Counted from the stretch's first letter, positions 5,832 to 13,070 are shown. The stretch: 37,912 bases of DNA from Lentisphaerota bacterium (GCA_016188985.1 JACPGM010000031.1:1-37912); one strand, 5' to 3'. Numbers and translations: made by a program. The notes: generated from the letters alone by a model not told the origin.

Positions 5832-5890
5832 AGCGAACGCCCGGCGTGTCCGACGCGCGGCAGCGCGTACGGACCACGCCGTGGTTCGCC
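5832..5890 (-). other. attC3 cassette recombination site
   Basis: The arms pair as GAAC-(GCC)-CGGCGTG-TCCG with GAAC-(CA)-CGGCGTGGTCCG, with one extrahelical G. In cassette sense R'' is GGCGAAC and R' is GTTCGCT. The stop codon of the DUF2442 gene (5890-5892) overlaps its edge. Confidence 0.78.
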
Positions 5891-6150
5891 TACCTGTATT
5901 CCAGGGGATACTGCTCTGGATGATCAATCATATCGAGGGTCAGGTCGATGTCGAGTTCCGGCCAGTGCATATGGTCGGCACCAAAGCGCTCGACGTGAGA
6001 GATCTGCTTCACGGTGGCTTCCGCAAACCAGGGGAATGTATCGAAGGGCATGTAATGCTCTCGGCCGTCAACATAGAGCCAGAGCCCCCGGGTGTCGATG
6101 TGTGTTACCTCAAGCACCGATGTGCTGCTGCCAAGCGTCTCTGATTTCAT
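5890..6150 (-). CDS. DUF2442 family protein (cassette 3)
   Basis: This protein of about 86 residues contains VLEVTHIDTRGLWLYVDGRE, YMPFDTFPWFAEATVKQISH and LDIDLTLDMIDHPEQYPLEY, which are typical of the small DUF2442 beta-alpha proteins. The ATG at 6150 is chosen because AGGAGC precedes it; an in-frame ATG at 6183 would overlap the upstream gene. DUF4160 and DUF2442 genes are often adjacent and have been suspected to be toxin-antitoxin-like. No enzymatic motif is seen, and the function is unknown. Confidence 0.85.
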   Translation of the reverse strand: MKSETLGSSTSVLEVTHIDTRGLWLYVDGREHYMPFDTFPWFAEATVKQISHVERFGADHMHWPELDIDLTLDMIDHPEQYPLEYR

Positions 6151-6160
6151 CCTGATGCTC

Positions 6161-6349
6161 CTAGACAAGCCGACGGATTTCACTCACACGATGGGGCGCA
6201 AGACCGTGCTGCATAGCCGGTTCAATCATCGGCTCCAGCCAGAACTTTGCGTCCCCATCTGCTCCTTTGACATGCACATGCGCGCGCTTCTCTTCCAGGG
6301 AGAAGAAATAGAACCGAAAGCCCTTCGCTCTGAAGACCGTTGGACTCAT
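6161..6349 (-). CDS. DUF4160 family protein (cassette 3)
   Basis: This protein of about 62 residues starts MSPTVFRAKGFRFYFFSLEE, followed by RAHVHVKGADGDAKFWLEP, the conserved DUF4160 core with its HVHV and AKFWL motifs. The ATG at 6349 is preferred over the one at 6361 because family members start at the PTVFR motif. There is no ribosome site; a promoter sits directly upstream. The gene lies 10 bp ahead of DUF2442 and the two fill one cassette. Confidence 0.85.
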   Translation of the reverse strand: MSPTVFRAKGFRFYFFSLEEKRAHVHVKGADGDAKFWLEPMIEPAMQHGLAPHRVSEIRRLV

Positions 6350-6356
6350 GGGAACT

Positions 6357-6384
6357 AACATAGCATACGGATTAATCTGGTCAA
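6357..6384 (-). promoter_or_regulatory. Cassette-borne promoter for DUF4160-DUF2442
   Basis: On the minus strand TTGACC (6379-6384) and TATGTT (6357-6362) are 16 bp apart. Seven nt separate the -10 box from the ATG at 6349, so the transcript would start at about the start codon. It lies between attC2 and the gene, so it moves with the cassette. Confidence 0.5.
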
Positions 6385-6394
6385 ATCATTCAGA

Positions 6395-6456
6395 GGCGAA
6401 CGCTACGGCGCACCTGCCGCCCGCTTCGGGCGGTAAGGTGCCGCCGATGGTTCGCT
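6395..6456 (-). other. attC2 cassette recombination site
   Basis: The arms pair as GAAC-(GCTA)-CGGCG-CACCT with GAAC-(CAT)-CGGCGGCACCT, with one extrahelical G. The tip is a GCCGCCCGCTTCGGGCGG hairpin. In cassette sense R'' is AGCGAAC and R' is GTTCGCC. Confidence 0.8.
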
Positions 6457-6461
6457 GTTCT

Positions 6462-7064
6462 TCATCTGTAGAAGAAGGTGCTGTAGGTGCGACTGACTGC
6501 GACGCACTGCATTCCACCCCACTTCCCTCCTTCGTAACCAATGATGGAAACGGTGTATCGCCCTCTTCGGAACTTGTACCAGATGTCCTGCTTGTACTCC
6601 TTCTGCGGCTCCAATTCAGTCCATCCACTGTTGACGAAATGGTCTCTGTAGAATTGGACCATTTGTGGGATCGTCACATTCTTCGTTTCAAATGCCACTC
6701 GAACGCTCGGTGGATCATCACCACCCAAGACCCCGAGACTCTGAATGCGACGGTCGGCTACATGATATGCAGGCAAACCTTCTGCGAAACGTCTGAACCT
6801 CCATTCCTGCGTCTTGATTGGTCCAAGAACGGCAATAGGCCACGAAACAATCGCAATCAAAATGACCTTGTACCATGAAGGGCTAGGCATGAGTGCCTTC
6901 CATCCGGCAACAAGCCCGACTATCAACCCCAAGAGTGGCGGCAGGACGACCGGGAAGATGAAAGCAATCAGCCACCCGCTAGAATTGACCAGCAGGATGC
7001 CGTCGAAAAGCAGCCCGAATGCTATTCCTGCCGCCATGCCGAGGCATATTCTCTTAGCCTTCAT
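6462..7064 (-). CDS. Membrane protein with C-terminal soluble domain (cassette 2)
   Basis: This 200-residue protein has three hydrophobic segments (about residues 6-27, 31-55 and 66-84) followed by a soluble domain of about 115 residues. That domain includes VTIPQMVQFYRDHFVNSGWT and an EYKQDIWYKFRRGRYTVSII strand pair. The 'M..FY...F...GW' plus 'F..G...V.I' pattern resembles small domains found in exported proteins of unknown role, but I cannot name the family. A GAAGGA ribosome site lies 2 nt before the ATG, just inside the cassette boundary. No promoter is evident inside the cassette. Confidence 0.7.
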   Translation of the reverse strand: MKAKRICLGMAAGIAFGLLFDGILLVNSSGWLIAFIFPVVLPPLLGLIVGLVAGWKALMPSPSWYKVILIAIVSWPIAVLGPIKTQEWRFRRFAEGLPAYHVADRRIQSLGVLGGDDPPSVRVAFETKNVTIPQMVQFYRDHFVNSGWTELEPQKEYKQDIWYKFRRGRYTVSIIGYEGGKWGGMQCVAVSRTYSTFFYR

Positions 7065-7072
7065 GATCCTTC

Positions 7073-7138
7073 AGCGAACGTCAGCGTTGAGGCTGATCCC
7101 CGCCTTGCGGGGCGATAGCCTCCGACGCTTGGTTCGCA
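7073..7138 (-). other. attC1 cassette recombination site
   Basis: It has the attC4/attC6 arms (AGCGT-T-GAGGCT against AGCGTCGGAGGCT) with the loop CCCCGCCTTGCGGGGCG. In cassette sense R'' is TGCGAAC and R' is GTTCGCT. It is the site nearest the integrase and closes a cassette that has no gene. Confidence 0.8.
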
Positions 7139-7384
7139 ATTTTATTTCGCCTGCCTGAAGGGCAGCTATATCATAGCCTGGGGTGCAACCCCAGGGCAAA
7201 AGGTGTTGCCAAAATCTCCCGCACCCTGTAGGGGTGCCACATCTCCCCGCGTTCTTCCCCGGAATGTTGCTCCCCTACAGGGAGCATTTATTTTTCGGAT
7301 GTTCCATTAACCCAGCGATTCCACCATAGGCGGACAAGGCTCGCTGGGCTATGATCTTCGACCCCGTTGGGGTCGTGTTTCTTG
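7139..7384 (-). repeat. Palindromic repeat filling gene-less cassette 1
   Basis: This is a close copy of the 5573-5831 repeat, beginning right after an attC of the same type, so repeat and attC together form a direct repeat of about 310 bp. Modules visible are CCTGCCTGAAGGGCAG, GCCTGGGGTGCAACCCCAGGC, CCCGCACCCTGTAGGGGTGC, CAGCGATT..CGCTGGGCTATG and GACCCCGTTGGGGTC, each a small inverted repeat. Nothing codes here. Confidence 0.75.
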
Positions 7385-7497
7385 TGCGAACATGTATTAG
7401 TTATGAATTTTATATTGCAATATGCCAATGATATATAGTAAAGTCACCGACAAGTAAAGCAATATGTTGAACTGTAATATGTTTATGCGATTTCACG
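7385..7497. promoter_or_regulatory. attI and divergent promoter region
   Basis: This AT-rich stretch separates the integrase start from the first cassette. The first cassette junction is probably GTTCGCA (complement of 7385-7391). In cassette direction TTGCTT (complement of 7457-7462) and TACTAT (complement of 7435-7440) are 16 bp apart and form a candidate Pc promoter. The palindrome TATTGCAATA lies near 7413. I could not identify a LexA box with confidence. The exact attI limits cannot be set from sequence alone. Confidence 0.5.
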
Positions 7498-8826
7498 ATG
7501 AATGTCAACGAAAATTCCGATGTTTTTTGGAAAGCCTACCAGGCGTGCGTGGAGGAACATAAGATTGATCCCGCACATGCCCAGTTCTATGTCCACTGGG
7601 CCAAAGCTTTCTTAAACCATCTTCCGGATAAGCCCCTGGAGAAGCGGTCCCGCGAGGATATCGAATCATTTCTCAAGGACCTATCTGGCCGATCTGCTAT
7701 CAAGGAATGGCAGGTCAGCCAGGCCCGCTATGCCCTGCGCTTGCTGTATGAACAGTTCCTGCCGAATTTCAGACCGGCCGCTTCGCCGGAAGCAGACGCC
7801 AACCCCGCTTTGCCTGAACCCAAGGGAACGTTCCGGGATGAGGTCGCGCCGGGCGAGGTCGAACGACGGCATGGCGCCATCCTGCAAGTTGTGATCACCG
7901 AAATTCGCGCTCGGCATTATTCTTACCGGACGGAACAAACTTATCTGGATTGGGTGCGTCGTTTTATCGCGTTTAATGGTTACCGCGACCCGCATCAACT
8001 TGAGGTTACGTCCGCGGTTAAGGCATACCTGGATTATCTCGCCATTGAACGGGAAGTCTCCGCCAGCACTCAAAATCAGGCATTGAACGCGCTGGTCTTT
8101 TTCTACCGTGAAGCGTTGAAACAGCCGTTTGGCGAGTTGGATGAAATTGTCCGCGCCAAACGCCCGCAGCGCATGCCGGTAGTCCTCACGCGGGAGGAGG
8201 TCAACGCCGTGCTGGCCAGGATGGAAGGTGTATCTGGACTCATGGCTGGCCTGTTGTATGGCAGTGGTTTTCGTCTAATGGAGTGCGTTCGCCTGCGGGT
8301 CAAGGACGTGGATTTTGCCCAGCGGCAGATCATGGTGCGGGACGGCAAGGGACAGAAGGACCGCGTCACCATGCTGGCGGAGCGTTACCTTCAGCCGTTG
8401 CATGACCACCTGGCCCAAGTCAAGGTTCTGCACGAGCAGGATCTTGCGCAGGGCAATGGCGCGGTCTATCTCTGGTCGGGGCTGGAGCGGAAATATCCGA
8501 ATGCATCCAAGGAATGGCGCTGGCAATATGTGTTTCCGGCCAAAAGTCTCTCGGTGGATCCGCGCAGCGGCAAGGTGCGGCGCCATCATATCAATGAAAA
8601 TCTTCTGCATCGGGCAGTCAAGCAGGCGGTGGAACAGGCGGGGATTACCAAGACGGTGAGCTGTCACACGTTTCGGCATTCGTTTGCCACCCACCTGTTG
8701 CAGGCCGGTTCCGATATCCGCACCGTCCAGGAACTGCTGGGGCACGCGGATGTGGTCACCACCATGATTTACACGCACGTGCTTAACCGGCCGGGGCTGG
8801 CGGTGAAAAGCCCGGCGGATGGATGA
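7498..8826 (+). CDS. intI: Integron integrase (tyrosine recombinase IntI) with N-terminal extension
   Basis: This 442-residue tyrosine recombinase recombines attI with folded single-stranded attC hairpins. The catalytic set is visible: Arg259 ([19 protein letters not shown]), Lys284 ([10 protein letters not shown]), His390 and Arg393 ([12 protein letters not shown]), His416 (ELLGHAD) and Tyr425 ([11 protein letters not shown]). The integron-specific insert is present at about residues 340-372 ([20 protein letters not shown], then RRHH). It is longer than the usual 320-340 residues because about 120 residues precede the core-binding domain. This extension ([20 protein letters not shown] onward) looks like an extra SAM-like helical domain, as in some environmental integrases. 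It is divergent from the cassettes and appears intact. Confidence 0.96.
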   Translation: MNVNENSDVFWKAYQACVEEHKIDPAHAQFYVHWAKAFLNHLPDKPLEKRSREDIESFLKDLSGRSAIKEWQVSQARYALRLLYEQFLPNFRPAASPEADANPALPEPKGTFRDEVAPGEVERRHGAILQVVITEIRARHYSYRTEQTYLDWVRRFIAFNGYRDPHQLEVTSAVKAYLDYLAIEREVSASTQNQALNALVFFYREALKQPFGELDEIVRAKRPQRMPVVLTREEVNAVLARMEGVSGLMAGLLYGSGFRLMECVRLRVKDVDFAQRQIMVRDGKGQKDRVTMLAERYLQPLHDHLAQVKVLHEQDLAQGNGAVYLWSGLERKYPNASKEWRWQYVFPAKSLSVDPRSGKVRRHHINENLLHRAVKQAVEQAGITKTVSCHTFRHSFATHLLQAGSDIRTVQELLGHADVVTTMIYTHVLNRPGLAVKSPADG

Positions 8827-8840
8827 GGGCGGAAGACAGA

Positions 8841-8898
8841 GGACAGACAACGGACGACGGATGACGGATGACGGATGACGGACGGCAGATGACGGAGG
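8841..8898. repeat. GACGGAT heptamer repeats
   Basis: After the integrase stop codon the sequence consists of variants of ACGGACGACGG and ATGACGG, with at least six consecutive 7-bp units. The same units recur after rlmN around 10438-10470 and 10590-10605. Confidence 0.75.
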
Positions 8899-8908
8899 CC
8901 GGCGGGAA

Positions 8909-9079
8909 ATGGAAATCCTAGGCATTATTAAGGCCGCCGGAAGAGCAACCAACCGGGACGTGGCGGCACGGTTCCAGGTATCCGCTGCGTCAGCCAATCG
9001 CCTGCTGACTGATATGACTGCCAGGGGCATCATCCGGAGCGTAATGGCACGTATTATGTTCTGCCCTGAGAACCTGTAA
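8909..9079 (+). pseudogene. Short helix-turn-helix protein, apparently frameshifted at the end
   Basis: The 56-codon frame starts MEILGIIKAAGRATNRDVAA and continues RFQVSAASANRLLTDMTARG, a clear winged-helix or DeoR-like helix-turn-helix. After IIRS, a +1 shift would read NGTYYVLP and stop at 9067-9069, which is how such domains normally end. The present frame instead runs on to a TAA inside the following palindromic element. It is probably a remnant or a slightly broken small regulator. No ribosome site is obvious. Confidence 0.45.
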
Positions 9080-9200
9080 AAAAATTGCGGACGACATGGA
9101 AGTCGTCCCTCCATTGGTGAAATCAAGCCGTTTTTCTTCGGAAAATGGAGGGTCGGTTTTCACCCCGACCGTCTGAATTCAATTTTTTCACAGCTTCTGA
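9067..9200. mobile_element. MITE-like palindromic element
   Basis: The ends form a 21-bp terminal inverted repeat with 3 mismatches (TGAGAACCTGTAAAAAAATTG against TCAGAAGCTGTGAAAAAATTG). Inside are three smaller hairpins: GGACGAC/GTCGTCC, CCTCCATT/AATGGAGG and GGTCGG/CCGACC. No transposase is coded. It overlaps the end of the helix-turn-helix frame. Confidence 0.55.
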
Positions 9201-9210
9201 GCTATAAATA

Positions 9211-9290
9211 GGGGATATGGGGGATAACGGGGGATAAATGGGGGATAAACGGGGGATATGGGGGATAAATGGGGGATATGTGGGGGATAA
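9211..9290 (+). repeat. G-rich minisatellite, potential G-quadruplex
   Basis: Eight tandem units of GGGGATA plus 2-4 variable bases (AACG, AAATG, TATG and similar) follow one another. Each unit begins with four or five G residues on the plus strand, so the tract could fold as a G-quadruplex. It lies about 120 bp before rlmN. Confidence 0.8.
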
Positions 9291-9337
9291 TGACCCATAA
9301 CGGAACGGACAAGCTCGCTTCCACCGTCGCCAAGGGC

Positions 9338-9376
9338 CTATTCCGCCGTAGTAAAGCCTATGGCTACGAAGGCTGG
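9338..9376 (+). repeat. Dispersed CCGCCGTAGTAAAGCC..GGCTACGAAGGC element
   Basis: The pair TTCCGCCGTAGTAAAGCCTA and GGCTACGAAGGCTGGA occurs here, again at about 28138-28203, and in opposite orientation at 28981-29013. It is an imperfect palindrome of the kind that fills many intergenic gaps in this genome. Confidence 0.6.
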
Positions 9377-9411
9377 ACTATGGTGGACAGGTCAGCGGAG
9401 AGATTTACCTT

Positions 9412-10500
9412 ATGAATGCCTTGCCTCTAATCCACGGGTTAAGCCGCGACCAACTTGCGGAGATTTGCCGGGAGTTGGGCGAGCCGGCTTACCGCGCCGG
9501 ACAGCTCTGGCATTGGCTCTATCGCCGGTTTGCCGCCGACTGGTCGGAAATGAAGAATATACCTTCCGGCATGCGGCAAACATTAGGCCAATGCTGGTCA
9601 TTAGCTTCCACGAAAATAATCAGCTCTCAGAGCGAAGAGGGCGCCGGGTCAACCACTAAATGGCTGGTAGCCCTCCCGGATGGCAACGCCGTGGAGGAAG
9701 TCCAGATCCCGGCTAAGGGCCGCACGAGTGTCTGCATCTCAAGCCAGGTGGGCTGTAAGTTCAGTTGCGCCTTCTGCGCCAGCGGCCAGGCCGGATTCCA
9801 GCGCAACTTGGAGACGGGCGAACTTGTCGGGCAGGTAGTTCTCGCCGCCCGACACCTGGGGGCGACGCCCTCCAACCTGGTCTTCATGGGCATGGGCGAG
9901 CCGCTGGATAATTACGAGGCGGTTCTGGCGGCTATCCGGATTATTAACGATCACGAGGGCTTAAGCCTGGGCGCGCGCCGGATCACGATCAGCACCTGTG
10001 GAATCATTCCCGGCATTCAACGTCTGGCCCAGGAAGGGCTGCAGGTGGAGCTCTCAATCTCCCTGCATGCGCCGGATGACGCGCTGCGCACGCGCCTTAT
10101 GCCGGTCAACGGCAAATACCCGTTAAGCGATTTATTGGCCGCAGCCCGCGCCTATGCCGAGCAGACCGGCCGGCTGATCACTTTCGAATACACGCTGATC
10201 CAGGGGGTTAACGACTCACCCGCGCAGGCCGAGGCGCTCGCGCGCATCTTAAGCCCAATCCGCGCGCGGGTGAACTTGATCCCGCTGAGCGTCGTGGCGG
10301 AATTCGATGGACAGCCCTCAGCGCCGCCGGTGGTCAGCGCGTTTCTCAAGGCGCTTGAGCGCGCGGGAATAAATACTACCTTGCGCCAGTCCAAAGGCGG
10401 CGGCGTCAATGCCGCCTGCGGTCAGTTGCGGGGCCGGATGACGGACGACAAACGACGGAGACCGGACGACAGCCTGCCCTGCGAAGCCTTGGCGAAGTAG
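9412..10500 (+). CDS. rlmN: Dual-specificity 23S rRNA (A2503)/tRNA (A37) C2-methyltransferase RlmN
   Basis: RlmN is a radical-SAM enzyme that methylates C2 of A2503 in 23S rRNA and A37 in some tRNAs. The 4Fe-4S motif is CKFSCAFC (Cys115, Cys119, Cys122). Also present are the FMGMGEPLDNYEAV motif, RRITISTCGIIPGI, LSISLHAPDD and the C-terminal NAACGQLR, whose Cys (about 336) is the resolving cysteine. The last 22 residues (GRMTDDKRRRPDDSLPCEAL..) have no family counterpart. They are read from the ACGGACGACGG repeat that follows, so a repeat insertion seems to have replaced the natural C-terminus. A GGAGAG ribosome site precedes the ATG. Confidence 0.96.
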   Translation: MNALPLIHGLSRDQLAEICRELGEPAYRAGQLWHWLYRRFAADWSEMKNIPSGMRQTLGQCWSLASTKIISSQSEEGAGSTTKWLVALPDGNAVEEVQIPAKGRTSVCISSQVGCKFSCAFCASGQAGFQRNLETGELVGQVVLAARHLGATPSNLVFMGMGEPLDNYEAVLAAIRIINDHEGLSLGARRITISTCGIIPGIQRLAQEGLQVELSISLHAPDDALRTRLMPVNGKYPLSDLLAAARAYAEQTGRLITFEYTLIQGVNDSPAQAEALARILSPIRARVNLIPLSVVAEFDGQPSAPPVVSAFLKALERAGINTTLRQSKGGGVNAACGQLRGRMTDDKRRRPDDSLPCEALAK

Positions 10501-10760
10501 GGACGACGGATGATGGACTAGAAAAGATGGGAAGAAGCAAACGCCCAACGCCCAACTTCGAACGTCCAATGCCGAATGGAAGAACAGGACAACGGACGAC
10601 GGACGACAGCCTGCCCTGCGAAGCCTTGGCGAAGTAGGGACGACGGATGATGGACTAGAAAAGATGGGAAGAAGCAAACGCCCAACGCCCAACTTCGAAC
10701 GTCCAACGCCCAACGCCGAATGGAAGAACAGGACGGCGGACAACGGATGACGGACGACAA
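10438..10760. repeat. 137-bp direct duplication with heptamer repeats
   Basis: A block starting at GACGACAGCCTGCCCTGCGA, passing through GGCGAAGTAGGGACGACGG and the tandem CGCCCAACGCCCAACTTCGA, and ending at GGAAGAACAGGAC, occurs at about 10465-10590 and again at 10602-10734. The second copy has an extra CGCCCAA unit. The first copy overlaps the last codons of rlmN. The rest of the gap to the next gene (to 10859) consists of degenerate CCAATCATC/CACGAATCATC units. Confidence 0.8.
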
Positions 10761-10907
10761 ATCAACCAATCCACGAATCATCCAATCATCGAACTCACGA
10801 ATCATCTTCCGCATAAATGACTCATCAACTGACCGCCAGCGTTTTTCCGGCTTGCGTCCTTGACGGCAATATTCTATAAATATTATCAGTTATTACTGGA
10901 GCAAGTC

Positions 10908-13070
10908 TTGAAGCAATTCCTTATTGCCCGCCGGCCTGCCCGCCCGCCAGCAGTGCTTTGCATAGAGTTGCCGCGCCGCACGCGGAGCGGCTGGCGGGCG
11001 GTTTTGTGCGTCTTGGCGCTCGGCGCGCTTTGCGCTTCGGCCTTCGCCGCCACCTACACTTGGAACACCACGGCGGGCGACTGGACCAACGGCGCAAATT
11101 GGACCCCTTCCGGTCCGCCTAACAACGGGGATGACGTCGTCATCACCAACTCCGGCGCGAGCGTGATCCTCTCAAGTTCCTCATCAAATCTGGCTTCCCT
11201 TACGCTCAGCAAGACCCTCACGTTCACCAATTGGAACACGGCCCTGACGGCAACGAACATTACGATCGCGAGCAATGGGGTCATGACCCTGCCCGCGGCG
11301 TTCACCAACGACCAGATGTCCAACCGGGTGTGGATGGTGTGCTCGAACCTGTTGGTCGCATCCGGCGGCAGTATTTCCACGGACGGGAAAGGATATAAAG
11401 GCGCGCCTGCTGCATCAGGAGCGAACGGCAACGGGCCGGGCTATGGCCAATGCGCCCCCGCCAATTATGATGCCTCCGGCGCCGGACATGGTGGAAAGGG
11501 CGGTGATGGTGGAGACAACACTTCCGCCAGGTTGCCAGGCGGAGTTGTTTATGACTCAACGAACGCGCCGACGATTCCCGGCAGCGGAGGCGGCGCCAGC
11601 TCCGTCGGTGTAGCAGGCGGCAACGGTGGCGGAGCGGTGCTGATTGACGCAACCGGCGCGGTGACGGTTAACGGCGCCATCAACGCCAATGGAACCGCTC
11701 CCAGCGGTAACTTGTATAGCGGCGGCGGATCAGGCGGAAGTATATACATAACCTGCAACACATTTGCGGGGACGTTTGCGGGGACGAATGGCGTGATTAG
11801 CGCCGCAGGCGGCAATGGCGAAACCTACGGCGGCGGCGGGGGTGGCGGACGCATCGCGGTGGCCTACAATCCGGCAGCGCAAACTTCCGCGCCGCTCCCC
11901 TCGGTCCGGTTTTCCGTCATGCGGGGAAACAATGGACCTGCCAGGTGGGTGCGGGCTTTTGAATTAGACAACTATTTTGGAACGGCAAGCGAGATGGGAA
12001 CGCTTTACTTTCCCGACACAAACGTTCTTGACACAACGTTCATGCCGCACAGCGGCAATCTGATAATTTCCAACTTCACTTCCTGGGCGATTGATAGTCT
12101 GACGATCAGCAATGGAACCCTGCAATTGGTGGGAACGGGATTCAATCTGGTCGTCAGCGGCAACATCCTGATTACCGGCAGTACCGGGGCGCTGAAGATG
12201 GTAACAGGCGGCGTTATCAACTGCGGGGGCAATCTGGTAGTGACCAACGGCGGGGCGCTATACGTCTACGGCGCCGTGACCAACAGCGGGACACCCGATT
12301 ACGGTTCGCTGGTGAGCGTCACCGGCGATATTTATATTGCGTCTAACTCGTGGGTTTATCCGTATTCCCAGAACACGAACGGCGGCTCGCCTCTTTTCCG
12401 CCTGCGCAGTCTCATGATAGCCACCAACGGCGGGTTCAATGCCAATGCCAAGGGTTTCGATCGCGGAGGGAACGGAGCGACGGCCCCTAACGGGTTGGGG
12501 CCCGGCTATGGGTATGGGAGCACCGCCTACCGCTCTACAGGCGCTGGTTACGGCGGACGCGGGGGCCGTTCCGATTCTGTCGCCAATCGGGGCACAACCT
12601 ACGGACTTTCCAATGCGCCGGTTCAACCGGGCAGCAGCGGCGGAGGAGGTAACGCTGTCGCCTATATGGGCGCTCGCGGCGGGGGGCTGATCCGGGTTGA
12701 AGCCGGTGATACGATAAGGGTGGATGGAACCCTCACAGCCAATGCAGGCAGAGCGGATACTGATTATGCTGGCGGTCATTATGGCGGCGGCGGCGCCGGC
12801 GGCGGTATTTACCTGCGGTGCAGAACGTTCGCGGGTAGTTCAAATGGTGTCCTCAGGGCTAACGGCGGCGATTCCGGATGGGTAACGTTATGTGGCGCCG
12901 GCGGCGGGGGCCGGATTGCGGTCTGGCGGATATACCATCAATATCAGGGCTCTTATTCGGTGACAAACGGCATCGGAAATACGACCGGGACCGGTGGAAA
13001 TAACGCCGAAGTCGGCACGATGTTCTGGGGCCAGATTCCCGTTCCCGGCGCGATCTTCACGTTCCACTGA
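10908..13070 (+). CDS. Secreted glycine-rich repeat protein
   Basis: This protein of about 720 residues has a signal peptide near its start (GWRAVLCVLALGALCASAFA, followed by ATYTW), so it is exported. The mature part begins YTWNTTAGDWTNGANWTPSG, a G8-like or autotransporter-associated opening. It then has two glycine-rich blocks containing GYGxxxxxxxGxGxGGxGGxG and SGGGSGGSIYI, each ending in GGGGGGRIAV or GAGGGGRIAV. Asn- and Thr-rich strands between them suggest a beta-helix. No PEP-CTERM, LPXTG or autotransporter beta-barrel is seen at the C-terminus. The TTG start at 10908 is favoured by a GGAGCAAG ribosome site; the frame is open back to a TTG at 10860. The function is unknown, perhaps surface adhesion. 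Confidence 0.75.
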   Translation: MKQFLIARRPARPPAVLCIELPRRTRSGWRAVLCVLALGALCASAFAATYTWNTTAGDWTNGANWTPSGPPNNGDDVVITNSGASVILSSSSSNLASLTLSKTLTFTNWNTALTATNITIASNGVMTLPAAFTNDQMSNRVWMVCSNLLVASGGSISTDGKGYKGAPAASGANGNGPGYGQCAPANYDASGAGHGGKGGDGGDNTSARLPGGVVYDSTNAPTIPGSGGGASSVGVAGGNGGGAVLIDATGAVTVNGAINANGTAPSGNLYSGGGSGGSIYITCNTFAGTFAGTNGVISAAGGNGETYGGGGGGGRIAVAYNPAAQTSAPLPSVRFSVMRGNNGPARWVRAFELDNYFGTASEMGTLYFPDTNVLDTTFMPHSGNLIISNFTSWAIDSLTISNGTLQLVGTGFNLVVSGNILITGSTGALKMVTGGVINCGGNLVVTNGGALYVYGAVTNSGTPDYGSLVSVTGDIYIASNSWVYPYSQNTNGGSPLFRLRSLMIATNGGFNANAKGFDRGGNGATAPNGLGPGYGYGSTAYRSTGAGYGGRGGRSDSVANRGTTYGLSNAPVQPGSSGGGGNAVAYMGARGGGLIRVEAGDTIRVDGTLTANAGRADTDYAGGHYGGGGAGGGIYLRCRTFAGSSNGVLRANGGDSGWVTLCGAGGGGRIAVWRIYHQYQGSYSVTNGIGNTTGTGGNNAEVGTMFWGQIPVPGAIFTFH

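Larger units (their letters stand above)
1..8826 (-). mobile_element. Chromosomal integron: integrase plus at least 12 cassettes
   Basis: An integron integrase gene on the plus strand faces away from a run of short genes that all read on the minus strand. These genes are separated by imperfect palindromes whose outer ends are GAAC or CAAC on one side and GTTC or GTTG on the other. This is the standard integron layout: intI, attI, then cassettes transcribed away from intI. The array runs off the left edge of the window, so its full length is unknown. Gene content is toxin-antitoxin pairs, small DUF proteins and membrane or exported proteins, as is common in sedentary chromosomal integrons. The coordinates include intI itself. 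Confidence 0.9.

Noticed and set aside
5790-6155. Plus-strand frames over the DUF4160-DUF2442 cassette
   Set aside because: They are shadows of two recognised proteins on the minus strand and show no family pattern.
9211-9290. G-rich tandem repeat considered as a CRISPR array
   Set aside because: Units are only 9-11 bp with no unique spacers, so it is a minisatellite.
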